Shown: positions 8,211 to 17,088 of the stretch, piece after piece
How the letters are laid out: every line of letters begins with the position of its first letter
How positions within the stretch are numbered: position 1 is the first letter of the stretch
NCBI GenBank assembly: GCA_017445905.1
Contig: JAFSRX010000007.1
Coordinates: 51,551 to 115,550 of the forward strand
Direction of reading: 5' to 3'
From: Eubacterium sp.
GTDB lineage: Bacteria; Bacillota; Clostridia; Oscillospirales; Acutalibacteraceae
Length of the DNA stretch: 64,000 nucleotides
The notes under the pieces: model-generated
Seen by the model: only the letters and a program-made list of their open reading frames with translations
Databases searched by the model: none
Told to the model about the DNA's origin: nothing
Position numbers and translations under genes: made by a program

Positions 8211-8843
8211 ATGAAGAAAGGTCTTATCGCAAAGAAGATTGGTATGACCCAGATCTTCGATGAAGCAGGTAACGCAGTTCCCGTAACAGTTGTTGAAGCA
8301 GGTCCTTGCGTAATCACTCAGAAGAAGACAATGGAGAACGATGGCTATGAAGCAGTTCAGGTAGGTTTCGGCGATGTTAAAGTCAGCAGAGTCAACAAGC
8401 CTATGAAGGGACACTTCGATAAGAACAACGTAGCTCCGAAGAAAACACTTAAGGAATTCCGTCTTGAAGACATTTCCGCACTCAACGTTGGCGACATTCT
8501 TAAGGCAGATACATTCGCTGCAGGCGATATTGTTGATGTTAAGGGAACAAGCAAGGGTCACGGAACTGCAGGCGCAATCAAACGCTGGAACTTCTCAAGA
8601 CTCCGTATGAGCCATGGTACAGGTCCTAACCACCGTCATGCAGGTTCACTCGGTGCATGTTCAAGCCCTTCAAGAGTTTTCAAGGGAAAGAAAATGGCTG
8701 GTCACTATGGTCACGAATCAGTAACAGTTCAGAACCTCAAGATTGTAAAGGTTGATGTTGAAAACAACCTCATCGCAATCAAGGGCGCAATCCCGGGTCC
8801 TAAGGGCGGAATTGTTGTTATCGCAGACGCGGTTAAAGCATAA
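8211..8843 (+). CDS. rplC: 50S ribosomal protein L3
   Basis: Early-assembly 50S protein near the peptidyl-transferase centre. The 210 residues begin [16 protein letters not shown] and include the internal [17 protein letters not shown] loop that reaches the catalytic centre. It is preceded by AAAGGAGG at 8196-8203. It follows rpsJ after a 68-nt spacer with a hairpin and precedes rplD by 18 nt, in the standard order. Confidence 0.96.
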   Translation: MKKGLIAKKIGMTQIFDEAGNAVPVTVVEAGPCVITQKKTMENDGYEAVQVGFGDVKVSRVNKPMKGHFDKNNVAPKKTLKEFRLEDISALNVGDILKADTFAAGDIVDVKGTSKGHGTAGAIKRWNFSRLRMSHGTGPNHRHAGSLGACSSPSRVFKGKKMAGHYGHESVTVQNLKIVKVDVENNLIAIKGAIPGPKGGIVVIADAVKA

Positions 8844-8861
8844 CGAAAGGAGAGATGAAAA

Positions 8862-9485
8862 ATGGCACAGGTTCAGGTTTATAACCAAGAAGGAAGAAAG
8901 ACTTCCAAATTAGACCTTGCAGATTCAGTATTCGGTATTGAGCCAAATGCTAATGCAATGCATCTTGCTGTTGTTAGCTATCTTGCTAATCAGCGCCAGG
9001 GCACACAGTCAACTCTCACTCGTTCTGAAGTAAGCGGTGGCGGTGCTAAGCCTTGGAGACAGAAGGGAACAGGTCGTGCTCGTCAGGGTTCAACAAGAAG
9101 CCCACAGTGGACACACGGCGGAATCGCTCTCGGTCCTAAGCCGAGAAAGTATAAAGTTGACCTTAATAAAAAGGTTAAGAGACTCGCTATGAAGTCAGCT
9201 CTTTCAACAAAGGTTGCAAGCGAGGAAATGATGGTAATCAACAAAGTTGAGCTTGAAGAAATCAAAACAAAGGCTGTTGTTGAGATGCTCTCAAAGCTCA
9301 AGGCTGCAAAGAAGGCTCTTATCGTAACAGCAGAGCCGGATGAGAAGATTTATAAGAGCGCAAGAAATATTGAAGGCGTTAAGGTTGTAACAGTTAACAC
9401 ACTTTGCGTTTATGATATTCTCAACTGCGACTCATTCATCGTTCTCAAGGACGCAGCAAAGAAGATTGAGGAGGTATATGCATAA
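8862..9485 (+). CDS. rplD: 50S ribosomal protein L4
   Basis: 50S protein lining the exit tunnel; in gammaproteobacteria it also represses its own operon. The 207 residues contain the tunnel-loop segment GGGAKPWRQKGTGRARQGS and the SPQWTHGGIALGPKPRKY block. It has a ribosome-binding site at AAAGGAGAGATG. The stop TAA shares its last A with the rplW ATG, so the two are translationally coupled. Whether L4 acts on the long leader here is not known. Confidence 0.96.
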   Translation: MAQVQVYNQEGRKTSKLDLADSVFGIEPNANAMHLAVVSYLANQRQGTQSTLTRSEVSGGGAKPWRQKGTGRARQGSTRSPQWTHGGIALGPKPRKYKVDLNKKVKRLAMKSALSTKVASEEMMVINKVELEEIKTKAVVEMLSKLKAAKKALIVTAEPDEKIYKSARNIEGVKVVTVNTLCVYDILNCDSFIVLKDAAKKIEEVYA

Positions 9486-9781
9486 TGAAAACTGCTCATG
9501 ACATTATTCTTAAGCCTGTTATCACAGAGGAATCTATGGCAGGACTTATGATTAAGAAATATACCTTCAAGGTTGCTAAGGACGCAAACAAGATTGAAAT
9601 TGCAAAGGCAATTGAAGAAGTTTTCCCTGGCACAAAGGTTGCTAAGGTAAACACAATGCACGTTCGCGGTCAGAAGCGCCGTCAGGGTTACAACGTTGGC
9701 TACACTCCTTCATGGAAGAAGGCTATCGTAACACTTACAGAAGATTCAAAAGAAATTGAATTCTTCAATGATATGATGTAA
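9485..9781 (+). CDS. rplW: 50S ribosomal protein L23
   Basis: 50S protein at the tunnel exit, docking site for trigger factor and SRP. The 98 residues start MKTAHDIILKPVITEES and contain the KVNTMHVRGQKRRQGY segment. It overlaps rplD by one base. An unusually long 114-nt gap with nested hairpins follows before rplB. Confidence 0.95.
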   Translation: MKTAHDIILKPVITEESMAGLMIKKYTFKVAKDANKIEIAKAIEEVFPGTKVAKVNTMHVRGQKRRQGYNVGYTPSWKKAIVTLTEDSKEIEFFNDMM

Positions 9782-9825
9782 TAGATTATATAATATAAAT
9801 ACCTATTATATATAGCGACTTAAAT

Positions 9826-9879
9826 AACTTGCGGATGATGAGGTATGAAAGGTGCCATCCTTTCGCAAAGTTATCCGCA
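9826..9879 (+). promoter_or_regulatory. Nested hairpins in the rplW-rplB gap
   Basis: An outer stem TGCGGAT/ATCCGCA (9830-9836 with 9873-9879) encloses GAAAGG/CCTTTC with a 6-nt loop (9847-9864). AACTTGC (9826-9832) could instead pair with GCAAAGTT (9865-9872), giving mutually exclusive folds. It ends just before the rplB ribosome-binding site (AAGGAG, 9883-9888). Confidence 0.45.
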
Positions 9880-9895
9880 TATAAGGAGATTAATA

Positions 9896-10729
9896 ATGGC
9901 AGTAAGAAATTATAAGCCGACAACGCCGTCAAGACGTAATATGTCGGTAATCGATTATTCTTCTTTATCTAAGGTTGCTCCCGAGAAATCACTTCTTGAA
10001 CCTCTTAATAAGAAGTCGGGCCGCAATTCATACGGAAGAATTACAGTTCGTCACCGCGGAGGCGGAAACAGAAGAAAGTATCGTATTATTGATTTTAAGA
10101 GAAATAAGTTCGATATCCCTGCAACAGTTAAAACTATTGAGTACGATCCAAACAGATCTGCTCACATCGCTCTTGTTGAGTATGAAGACGGAGTTAAGAG
10201 CTATATTACAGCTCCTGAAGGACTCAAAGTTGGCGACACAGTTATCGCAGGAACAAATGTTGATATCGTAACAGGTAACGCTCTTCCTCTTGAGAATATG
10301 CCTGTCGGTACTATCGTACACAATGTTGAGCTTTATCCCGGTAACGGCGCTCAGCTTGCAAGATCAGCTGGTAACAGCGCACAGCTTATGGCTCTTGAAG
10401 GACCTTATGCACTTTTAAGACTTCCTTCAGGCGAGCTCAGAAATGTTCCTAAGCAGTGCATAGCAACTGTTGGCGTTGTTGGTAACGCAGAACATGCAAA
10501 CGTTAAAATCGGTAAAGCAGGTAGAAAACGTAATATGGGTTGGAGACCTACAGTCCGCGGTTCTGTTATGAACCCGAATGACCACCCCCACGGTGGTGGT
10601 GAAGGTAAGTCACCCATCGGACGTCCGGGACCATGTACTCCTTGGGGTAAACCTGCTCTCGGTTATAAGACAAGAAGCAAGAAGAAGGCTTCTAATAAGA
10701 TGATTGTTCGTCGCAGAAACGGTAAATAA
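9896..10729 (+). CDS. rplB: 50S ribosomal protein L2
   Basis: Primary rRNA-binding protein needed for subunit association and peptidyl transfer. The 277 residues have the [14 protein letters not shown] start, the [16 protein letters not shown] core and the catalytic-area loop [18 protein letters not shown], ending with the basic [11 protein letters not shown] region. The ATG at 9896 with AAGGAG upstream is the conserved L2 start; the ATG at 9845 lies inside the upstream hairpin and would add 17 foreign residues. A 98-codon open frame in another phase (9975-10271) is a shadow. Confidence 0.96.
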   Translation: MAVRNYKPTTPSRRNMSVIDYSSLSKVAPEKSLLEPLNKKSGRNSYGRITVRHRGGGNRRKYRIIDFKRNKFDIPATVKTIEYDPNRSAHIALVEYEDGVKSYITAPEGLKVGDTVIAGTNVDIVTGNALPLENMPVGTIVHNVELYPGNGAQLARSAGNSAQLMALEGPYALLRLPSGELRNVPKQCIATVGVVGNAEHANVKIGKAGRKRNMGWRPTVRGSVMNPNDHPHGGGEGKSPIGRPGPCTPWGKPALGYKTRSKKKASNKMIVRRRNGK

Positions 10730-10748
10730 ACGGAAAGGAGAAGATTAA

Positions 10749-11021
10749 ATGAGTAGAAGTGCTAAAAAAGGCTACTTTGTTGAGGAAAGCCTCATGAAGA
10801 AGGTAGAAGCTCTTAACGCAAAGGGCGACAAGCAAGTTATTAAGACTTGGTCAAGAAGTTCAACAATCTTCCCTGAGTTCGTTGGTCACACATTTGCTGT
10901 TCACGACGGAAGAAAACATGTTCCTGTTTATGTAACAGAGGATATGGTTGGACACAAACTCGGTGAGTTTGCACCGACAAGAACATTCAGAGGCCATGCC
11001 GGCTCTAAAACAGGTAAGTAA
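10749..11021 (+). CDS. rpsS: 30S ribosomal protein S19
   Basis: 30S head protein that binds with S13 near the decoding region. The 90 residues start [19 protein letters not shown] and contain the [19 protein letters not shown] and [12 protein letters not shown] motifs. GGAAAGGAG precedes it. It lies 19 nt after rplB and 15 nt before rplV. Confidence 0.96.
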   Translation: MSRSAKKGYFVEESLMKKVEALNAKGDKQVIKTWSRSSTIFPEFVGHTFAVHDGRKHVPVYVTEDMVGHKLGEFAPTRTFRGHAGSKTGK

Positions 11022-11036
11022 TAGAAAGGAGAATAT

Positions 11037-11378
11037 ATGATGGAATCAAAAGCAAGTGCAAAATATGTTCGTATTTCTCCGAGAAAGGTTCAGATTGTTC
11101 TGGATTTAATCAGAAATCAGCCTGCAGATAAGGCAATGGCAATTCTCAAGTTTACTCCAAAAGCAGCTTGCGAGCCTGTTTCAAAGGTTCTCAAATCTGC
11201 AATGGCAAACGCAGAGAACAACTACAATATGGACATATCCAAATTATATGTAGCATACGCTCATGTTGCTCCCGGTCCGATTCTCAAGAGAATCCAGCCA
11301 AGAGCTCAGGGCAGAGCATACAGAATCAACAAAAGAACATCACACATTACCCTTGTACTCAAGGAAATGGAAGACTAA
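11037..11378 (+). CDS. rplV: 50S ribosomal protein L22
   Basis: Tunnel-lining 50S protein whose beta hairpin contacts macrolide-binding regions. It has 113 residues with the [18 protein letters not shown] core and the hairpin [19 protein letters not shown]. Two consecutive ATG codons (11037 and 11040) fit the AAAGGAG site; the second is equally possible and would give 112 residues. Confidence 0.95.
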   Translation: MMESKASAKYVRISPRKVQIVLDLIRNQPADKAMAILKFTPKAACEPVSKVLKSAMANAENNYNMDISKLYVAYAHVAPGPILKRIQPRAQGRAYRINKRTSHITLVLKEMED

Positions 11379-11396
11379 GCGAGGAGGAAAAGTTAA

Positions 11397-12092
11397 ATGG
11401 GACAGAAATGTAATCCAACCGGTTTAAGAATCGGAATCATCAAGAACTGGGACTCTCGCTGGTATGCAAAGAAGGGCGAGTTCGGAGATATCCTTTATGA
11501 AGATTATAAGCTTCGTCAGTATCTTCTCAAGACCCTTTACAGTGCAGGTGTTCCGAAAGTTGAAATTGAAAGAGATGCAAAGAGAGTAAGAATCAACATC
11601 CACTGCGCAAAGCCGGGTATGGTTATCGGTAAGCAGGGAGCAGAGATTGAAAAGCTTAAGGCAATCTGTGCTAAGAAGCTCGGCAAAGATGTAAATGAAG
11701 TATTCATCAACATCGTTGAGATTAAGCAGCCCGACCTTAATGCAACTCTCGTAGCACAGTCAATCGCTCAGCAGCTTGAAAGACGTGTTGCTTTCAGAAG
11801 AGCTGTTAAGGGTGCTATCAGAAACACAATGCGCCTCGGCGCTCGCGGAATTAAAATCCAGGTTTCAGGACGTATCGGCGGTGCAGAAATCGCTCGTTCA
11901 GAAACTTATAAGGAGGGAACAATTCCGCTTCAGACAATCCGTGCTGATATCGACTACGGTACTGCAGAAGCAGCAACAACATACGGAAGAATCGGTATTA
12001 AAGTTTGGATTTATCAGGGCGAGGTTCTCAGAGAATCACGCAATAATAATCGCAGAAGAAGACCAAATCGCAAGGAAGGGGGAAATAAATAA
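11397..12092 (+). CDS. rpsC: 30S ribosomal protein S3
   Basis: 30S protein at the mRNA entry channel. The 231 residues begin [20 protein letters not shown] and include a KH domain ([15 protein letters not shown]) and the C-terminal [22 protein letters not shown] block. GAGGAGG is the ribosome-binding site. Its stop overlaps the rplP ATG by one base (TAATG), indicating translational coupling. Confidence 0.96.
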   Translation: MGQKCNPTGLRIGIIKNWDSRWYAKKGEFGDILYEDYKLRQYLLKTLYSAGVPKVEIERDAKRVRINIHCAKPGMVIGKQGAEIEKLKAICAKKLGKDVNEVFINIVEIKQPDLNATLVAQSIAQQLERRVAFRRAVKGAIRNTMRLGARGIKIQVSGRIGGAEIARSETYKEGTIPLQTIRADIDYGTAEAATTYGRIGIKVWIYQGEVLRESRNNNRRRRPNRKEGGNK

Positions 12093-12514
12093 TGCTCTTA
12101 CCTAAGCGTGTTAAGCACAGAAAGCAGCACAGAGGCCGTATGACCGGTACTGCTTCAAGAGGCAACAAGGTAACTTACGGTGAGTATGGACTTGCAGCAG
12201 CAGAGCCGGCGTGGATAACAGCAGCTCAGATTGAGGCAGCCCGTGTCGCTATGACCCGTTACACAAAGCGTGGCGGTCAGGTATGGATTAAGATTTTCCC
12301 TGACAAGCCGATTACAGCAAGACCTGCTGATACCCGTATGGGTAAAGGTAAAGGTAACGTTGACTACTGGGTAGCAGTAGTTAAGCCGGGAAGAGTTATG
12401 TTTGAACTCGGCGGAGTAAGCGAGGATATCGCTCGCGAGGCTATGCGTCTGGCAGCAAACAAACTTCCCATTAAATGTAAGTTTGTTAAAAAAGAAGAGG
12501 GAGGCGAGCAGTAA
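12092..12514 (+). CDS. rplP: 50S ribosomal protein L16
   Basis: 50S protein organising the A-site tRNA region. The 140 residues start [19 protein letters not shown] and include [19 protein letters not shown] and the [15 protein letters not shown] stretch. It overlaps both rpsC and rpmC by a single base, so the three form a tightly coupled translation block. Confidence 0.96.
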   Translation: MLLPKRVKHRKQHRGRMTGTASRGNKVTYGEYGLAAAEPAWITAAQIEAARVAMTRYTKRGGQVWIKIFPDKPITARPADTRMGKGKGNVDYWVAVVKPGRVMFELGGVSEDIAREAMRLAANKLPIKCKFVKKEEGGEQ

Positions 12515-12717
12515 TGAAAGCATCAGAAATCAGAGAGCTTTCTGCAGAGCAGAGAGCAAAGAAGCTTGCAGAGCTTAAAGAAGAGCTCTTCAACCTGCAT
12601 TTCCAGTCAGCTATTAATCAGCTCGACAACCCTATGAGAATTAAAGCAGTCAAGAAAGATATTGCTCGCATCAAGACAGTTGAGAGAGCTATCGAGCTTG
12701 AAGAAACTAATTCCTAA
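12514..12717 (+). CDS. rpmC: 50S ribosomal protein L29
   Basis: Small helical 50S protein close to L23 at the tunnel exit. The 67 residues contain the [15 protein letters not shown] motif and the paired-helix pattern ending in [11 protein letters not shown]. It overlaps the rplP stop by one base. Confidence 0.94.
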   Translation: MKASEIRELSAEQRAKKLAELKEELFNLHFQSAINQLDNPMRIKAVKKDIARIKTVERAIELEETNS

Positions 12718-12731
12718 GGAGGTAACTGATT

Positions 12732-12986
12732 ATGGAGAGAAACCTCAGAAAAACAAAGATCGGAATTGTTAGTTCCGACAAGATGGATAAAACCGTAGTT
12801 GTTACTATCCAGGACAGGGTTAAACACCCTCTTTACAACAAAATCGTTAATGAAACTGTTAAGTATAAAGCACACGATGAAAACAACGAGTGCGGCGTTG
12901 GCGACAAGGTTCAGATCATGGAAACAAGAAAGCTTTCAAAGGATAAGAACTGGAGAGTTGTAAAGATTATTGAAAAAGCTAAATAG
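12732..12986 (+). CDS. rpsQ: 30S ribosomal protein S17
   Basis: Primary 16S rRNA-binding protein. The 84 residues contain the [20 protein letters not shown] start of the OB fold and the [19 protein letters not shown] region. AAGGAGG is 11 nt upstream. A 111-nt gap with a hairpin follows before rplN. Confidence 0.95.
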   Translation: MERNLRKTKIGIVSSDKMDKTVVVTIQDRVKHPLYNKIVNETVKYKAHDENNECGVGDKVQIMETRKLSKDKNWRVVKIIEKAK

Positions 12987-13049
12987 TCATTACGGCTACG
13001 GCTTTATAAACAAGGTACTAATTATAATTTAGTCATATTGAAAATAATA

Positions 13050-13079
13050 ACTGCAAAAAGCAAAGTGTTATTTTGCAGT
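13050..13079 (+). promoter_or_regulatory. Hairpin upstream of rplN
   Basis: ACTGCAAAA (13050-13058) and TTTTGCAGT (13071-13079) form a perfect 9-bp stem with a 12-nt loop, four bases before the GAAGGAGG site of rplN. In other bacteria the spc operon is controlled by S8 at a nearby position; whether this hairpin has that role is unproven. Confidence 0.4.
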
Positions 13080-13097
13080 ACGAAGGAGGAAAATGCT

Positions 13098-13466
13098 GTG
13101 ATACAACAGGAAAGTCGTCTTAAAGTTGCAGACAACACAGGCGCAAAAGAGATTCTTTGCATCCGTGTTCTCGGCGGCTCAGGAAGAAAATATGCCAACA
13201 TAGGCGACGTTATCGTTGCAACCGTTAAAAAGGCAGCTCCGGGTGGCGTTGTTAAAAAAGGCGAAGTTGTTAAAGCAGTCATCGTTCGTACAACTAAAGG
13301 TGTACGTCGTGATGATGGACAGTATATTCGTTTCGACGAAAATGCTGCCGTAATTATTAAAGAAGACAAAACTCCCAGAGGCACCCGTATTTTTGGCCCC
13401 GTGGCAAGAGAGCTTCGTGAGAAGGATTATATGAAAATCTTATCTCTCGCTCCGGAAGTACTTTAA
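13098..13466 (+). CDS. rplN: 50S ribosomal protein L14
   Basis: First gene of the spc section; a 50S interface protein. It has 122 residues, the exact family length, when read from the GTG at 13098 ([20 protein letters not shown]). The GAAGGAGG site lies eight bases upstream. An upstream in-frame ATG at 13038 would add 20 residues and cross the hairpin, so it is rejected. The stop overlaps an ATG at 13466 that I do not take as the rplX start. Confidence 0.95.
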   Translation: MIQQESRLKVADNTGAKEILCIRVLGGSGRKYANIGDVIVATVKKAAPGGVVKKGEVVKAVIVRTTKGVRRDDGQYIRFDENAAVIIKEDKTPRGTRIFGPVARELREKDYMKILSLAPEVL

Positions 13467-13480
13467 TGGAGGTGCACAAG

Positions 13481-13786
13481 ATGAGTAAAATGTTTGTTAA
13501 AACCGGTGATACCGTTCAGGTTCTTTCCGGTAAGTCAAAAGGCGTAAGAGGCGAAGTAATCGCTGTAAGTCCTAAAGAGAACAAGGTTATCGTTAAAAAG
13601 GTACAGGTTGTTACAAAGCATGTTAAGCCCAGCAGAATGGGTGAGCAGGGCGGACTTGTTGAGGTTGAATCAGCTCTTTACGCTTCAAAAGTTCAGTTAG
13701 TATGCCCCAAGTGCGGCGAAGCAGTTCGCGTTGGTCACAAGAAGGGCGGAATCCGCGTTTGTAAGAAGTGCGGACACGAGTTTTAA
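13481..13786 (+). CDS. rplX: 50S ribosomal protein L24
   Basis: Assembly-initiator 50S protein with a KOW domain (VKTGDTVQVLSGKSKGVRGEV). The C-terminal part has two CxxC pairs (CPKC and CKKC), a zinc-ribbon-like ending seen in many Firmicutes L24 proteins. It has 101 residues from the ATG at 13481, preceded by GGAGGTG at 13468-13474; the ATG at 13466 overlaps that site. Confidence 0.94.
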   Translation: MSKMFVKTGDTVQVLSGKSKGVRGEVIAVSPKENKVIVKKVQVVTKHVKPSRMGEQGGLVEVESALYASKVQLVCPKCGEAVRVGHKKGGIRVCKKCGHEF

Positions 13787-13805
13787 GAAAGGGAGGACAT
13801 AACAA

Positions 13806-14348
13806 ATGGCAGCAAGGTTAAAAGAAACCTATAAGAGCGAAGTTGCTCCTGCATTGATGAAGAAATTCGAATACAAGTCTGTTATGCAAATCCCGAAGCT
13901 TGACAAGATTGTTATCAATGTTGGTGCGGGCGAAGCTCGTGAAAATTCAAAAGTTATTGATGCTATTGTTTCAGATGTAACTCAGATTGCAGGTCAGAAG
14001 CCTGTTGTTTGTAAGGCAAAGAAATCAGTAGCTAACTTCAAACTCCGTGAGGGTATGCCGATCGGTGTTAAAGTAACTCTTCGCGGTGAGAGAATGTATG
14101 AATTCCTCGACAGATTTTTCAATCTCGCACTTCCAAGAGTACGTGACTTCAGAGGAATTAATCCTAACTCCTTCGATGGCAGAGGAAACTATGCTATGGG
14201 TGTTAAGGAACAGCTTATATTCCCTGAAATTGATTACGATAAGATTGATAAAATCCGCGGTATGGATATCATCATCGTAACAACAGCAAACACAGACGAA
14301 GAAGCAAGAGAGCTCCTTTCACTTATGGGCGCTCCATTTGCAGAGTAA
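13806..14348 (+). CDS. rplE: 50S ribosomal protein L5
   Basis: Central-protuberance protein that binds 5S rRNA. The 180 residues include [18 protein letters not shown], the [16 protein letters not shown] block and the [17 protein letters not shown] segment. It has a GGGAGG ribosome-binding site and lies 19 nt after rplX. Confidence 0.96.
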   Translation: MAARLKETYKSEVAPALMKKFEYKSVMQIPKLDKIVINVGAGEARENSKVIDAIVSDVTQIAGQKPVVCKAKKSVANFKLREGMPIGVKVTLRGERMYEFLDRFFNLALPRVRDFRGINPNSFDGRGNYAMGVKEQLIFPEIDYDKIDKIRGMDIIIVTTANTDEEARELLSLMGAPFAE

Positions 14349-14360
14349 GGAGGGATTATC

Positions 14361-14546
14361 GTGGCTAAAACATCTATGAAAGTTAAGCAGCAAAAGCCTG
14401 CTAAGTATTCAACAAGAGCATATAACAGATGCAAAATCTGCGGTAGACCTCATGCTTATCTTCGTAAGTATGGCGTATGCAGAATCTGCTTCAGAGAGCT
14501 TGCTCACAAGGGCGAGATCCCCGGAGTAAAGAAATCATCTTGGTAA
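14361..14546 (+). CDS. rpsZ: 30S ribosomal protein S14, zinc-binding type
   Basis: Short (61-residue) S14 form with two CxxC pairs (CKIC at about 24-27 and CRIC at about 40-43) for one zinc ion, the standard form in Firmicutes. The start is GTG, preceded by AAGGAGG. It lies between rplE and rpsH as usual. Confidence 0.95.
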   Translation: MAKTSMKVKQQKPAKYSTRAYNRCKICGRPHAYLRKYGVCRICFRELAHKGEIPGVKKSSW

Positions 14547-14582
14547 ACTGAGATTGCCGAAAAAGTATAAGGAGGAAATATC

Positions 14583-14981
14583 ATGCATATTACAGACCCA
14601 ATTGCTGATATGCTTACAAGAATTCGTAATGCAAATTCAGCAAAACACGAAACAGTAGATATTCCTGCATCAAATATGAAGAAGGCAATTGCTCAGATTC
14701 TTCTTGATGAAGGCTATATCGCATCATACAAAGTTATTGAAGATGAAAAACAGGGCGTTATCCGCGTAACTCTTAAGTACGGCGAAAACAAGAGCCAGGT
14801 TATAACAGGACTCAGAAGAGTTTCAAAGCCGGGTCTTCGTATTTACTCAAATGTTGAGGATATGCCGAAGGTTATGAAGGGACTCGGAATTGCTATAGTT
14901 TCAACTTCAAAAGGAATAATGACAGACAGAGAAGCTCGCAAGCTTAACGTAGGCGGCGAAGTATTAGCATTTGTTTGGTAA
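14583..14981 (+). CDS. rpsH: 30S ribosomal protein S8
   Basis: Primary 16S rRNA-binding protein and, in E. coli, translational repressor of the spc operon. The 132 residues start [18 protein letters not shown] and end with [20 protein letters not shown], the RNA-binding signature. AAGGAGG precedes the ATG by seven bases. Confidence 0.96.
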   Translation: MHITDPIADMLTRIRNANSAKHETVDIPASNMKKAIAQILLDEGYIASYKVIEDEKQGVIRVTLKYGENKSQVITGLRRVSKPGLRIYSNVEDMPKVMKGLGIAIVSTSKGIMTDREARKLNVGGEVLAFVW

Positions 14982-14996
14982 GGAGGTACAGTTAGG

Positions 14997-15539
14997 ATGT
15001 CACGTATAGGTTTAAAGCCAATCGTAGTTCCTGCCGGCGTAGAAGTCAAAATTGACGACGCTAATACTGTAACCGTTAAGGGACCAAACGGAACTCTTAC
15101 TCAGGATGTTCATAAGGACATCACAGTTACTGTTAACGGCAGCGAGATTACATTACAAAGACCTTCAGATGATAAGGAACACAGAAGTCTTCACGGACTT
15201 TACAGAGCTCTTATCGCAAATATGGTTACAGGTGTTACCGAAGGCTTCAAGAAAACTCTTGAGGTAAACGGTGTTGGTTACAGAGTTCAGGCATCGGGCA
15301 GCAAGCTCACTATGAACCTCGGTTTCTCACATCAGGTTATTATGGACGCACCTGAAGGAATTAAGGTTGAATGCCCAAGCGCAAACGCAATTGTTATCAG
15401 CGGTGCGGATAAGCAGAAGGTTGGTCAGTTCGCAGCTCAGGTTCGCGAAAAGAGACCCCCTGAGCCGTATAAGGGCAAGGGAATCAAATATTCCGACGAG
15501 CATATTCGCCGTAAGGAAGGCAAAGCAGGTAAGAAATAA
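14997..15539 (+). CDS. rplF: 50S ribosomal protein L6
   Basis: 50S protein near the sarcin-ricin loop. The 180 residues start MSRIGLKPIVVPAGVEV and end with the RPPEPYKGKGIKYSDEHIRR signature. AAGGAGG lies ten bases upstream. It is spaced 15 nt from rpsH and 18 nt from rplR. Confidence 0.96.
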   Translation: MSRIGLKPIVVPAGVEVKIDDANTVTVKGPNGTLTQDVHKDITVTVNGSEITLQRPSDDKEHRSLHGLYRALIANMVTGVTEGFKKTLEVNGVGYRVQASGSKLTMNLGFSHQVIMDAPEGIKVECPSANAIVISGADKQKVGQFAAQVREKRPPEPYKGKGIKYSDEHIRRKEGKAGKK

Positions 15540-15557
15540 AGGAAGGAGTGAATTACA

Positions 15558-15917
15558 ATGGTTTCAAGACAGGATTCTAACAAAGCAAGACAGAAGCGCC
15601 ACACCCGTGTTCGCGCAAAGATCAGCGGAACAGCTGATTGTCCAAGACTCAATGTATATCGCTCCCTCAGCAATATCTATGTTCAGCTCATTGATGATGT
15701 TAAGGGCGAAACACTTGCTCAGGCATCAACAGTAGAGAAGGACTTCACTGAGTACGGCGGAAATATTGAGGCAGCTAAGGCTGTTGGTAAAAAATTAGCA
15801 GAGAGAGCCACTGCAAAGGGCATTGAAGAATGTGTATTTGACCGTGGCGGATACGTATATCACGGACGTGTTGCAGCAGTTGCTGAAGGCGCTCGTGAAG
15901 GCGGATTAAAGTTCTAA
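15558..15917 (+). CDS. rplR: 50S ribosomal protein L18
   Basis: 5S rRNA-binding protein of the central protuberance. The 119 residues contain [20 protein letters not shown] and the C-terminal [20 protein letters not shown] motif. GGAAGGAG is upstream. Confidence 0.96.
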   Translation: MVSRQDSNKARQKRHTRVRAKISGTADCPRLNVYRSLSNIYVQLIDDVKGETLAQASTVEKDFTEYGGNIEAAKAVGKKLAERATAKGIEECVFDRGGYVYHGRVAAVAEGAREGGLKF

Positions 15918-15934
15918 AGAAGGGAGTAAATATT

Positions 15935-16438
15935 ATGAATAATAAGATTGACGTATCTTCAATGGAGCTTGAAGAAAGAGTTGTTGCTATCAACCGTGTT
16001 TCAAAGACCGTTAAGGGTGGTAGAATTTTCAAATTCTCAGCACTCGTAGTTGTTGGCGACGGAAACGGCCTCGTTGGCTTTGGTATCGGTAAGTCCGGTG
16101 AAGTTCCGGATGCAATCCGCAAGGGCATTGAGGACGCTAAGAAAAATATTATTAAGGTTTCACTCAGAGGAACAACAATTCCTCACGAAATCAAAGGTAA
16201 GTTCGGTGCAGGTGAGGTTCTCCTCATGCCGGCTCCGAAAGGTACCGGAGTTATTGCCGGCGGACCTGTTCGTGCCGTTGTTGAAACAGTAGGAATCAAG
16301 GATATCCGTACAAAGGCAATTCGTTCAAACAATCCTTGTAACGTTGTAAGAGCAACAATCAATGGTTTAAGCCAGCTTCGCACTGCTGAAGAGGTTGCTG
16401 CTGTAAGAGGCAAGGGTGTTAAGGAAATATTAGGTTAA
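15935..16438 (+). CDS. rpsE: 30S ribosomal protein S5
   Basis: 30S protein important for decoding fidelity. The 167 residues include [19 protein letters not shown], the double-stranded RNA-binding fold and the [19 protein letters not shown] segment. GGGAG precedes the start. Confidence 0.96.
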   Translation: MNNKIDVSSMELEERVVAINRVSKTVKGGRIFKFSALVVVGDGNGLVGFGIGKSGEVPDAIRKGIEDAKKNIIKVSLRGTTIPHEIKGKFGAGEVLLMPAPKGTGVIAGGPVRAVVETVGIKDIRTKAIRSNNPCNVVRATINGLSQLRTAEEVAAVRGKGVKEILG

Positions 16439-16451
16439 GGAGGGGTTTAGT

Positions 16452-16631
16452 ATGGCAGATGTAAAAATCAAGCTTTCAAAGAGCTTAATTGGCTGTAAGA
16501 AGGACCAGATTGCCACAGCCCACTCACTTGGTCTTCGTAAAATAGGCAATGTTACAGTTCAGCCTGACAACGCTCAGACTCAGGGTAAAATCAAGAAGAT
16601 TTCACACCTTGTAACAATTGTAGAAGAATAA
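16452..16631 (+). CDS. rpmD: 50S ribosomal protein L30
   Basis: Small 50S protein of 59 residues with the [19 protein letters not shown] start and the [14 protein letters not shown] motif. The ATG at 16452 follows AAGGAGGGG. It fills the gap between rpsE and rplO in the canonical order. Confidence 0.95.
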   Translation: MADVKIKLSKSLIGCKKDQIATAHSLGLRKIGNVTVQPDNAQTQGKIKKISHLVTIVEE

Positions 16632-16644
16632 GGGAGGTATTCTG

Positions 16645-17088
16645 ATGAAATTACATGAACTTTCTCCCGCTGAGGGCTCAAAAAAGGCTGTTAAGAGAAT
16701 TGGCCGTGGCGCAGGCTCAGGTCAGGGAAAAACAGCCGGTAAGGGTCAAAAGGGTCAAAAATCACGTTCTGGCTACAGCAGACGTCCGGGTTTTGAAGGC
16801 GGTCAGATGCCGCTTCAGAGAAGACTTCCTAAGAGAGGATTCAACAACATTTTTGCAACAGAGTATGCAACAGTTAACGTTTCCGCTCTTAACGAAAGAT
16901 TTGAAGACGGCGCAACCGTTGATGCACAGAGCCTTATCGAGTGCGGACTTATCAAGAAAACTCTTGACGGTGTAAAGGTACTCGGAAAAGGCGATATCAC
17001 TAAGGCATTAACAGTTAAGGTTAATGCAATCAGTGAATCAGCAAAAAATAAGATTGAAGCAGCCGGCGGTAAGGTGGAGGTGCTTTAA
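16645..17088 (+). CDS. rplO: 50S ribosomal protein L15
   Basis: Late-assembly 50S protein. The 147 residues have the glycine/lysine-rich N-terminal extension ([20 protein letters not shown]), the [17 protein letters not shown] motif and a globular C-terminal half. The stop is followed immediately by the secY ATG, implying translational coupling. Confidence 0.96.
   Translation: MKLHELSPAEGSKKAVKRIGRGAGSGQGKTAGKGQKGQKSRSGYSRRPGFEGGQMPLQRRLPKRGFNNIFATEYATVNVSALNERFEDGATVDAQSLIECGLIKKTLDGVKVLGKGDITKALTVKVNAISESAKNKIEAAGGKVEVL

Noticed and set aside
9782-9826. Internal promoter before rplB
   Set aside because: A TATAAT at about 9789 exists in AT-rich sequence, but no -35 at proper spacing could be found.
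13022-13384. 120-codon open frame on the minus strand opposite rplN
   Set aside because: It lies antisense to a certain ribosomal gene and has no ribosome-binding site; similar antisense frames across the ribosomal cluster are products of codon bias.
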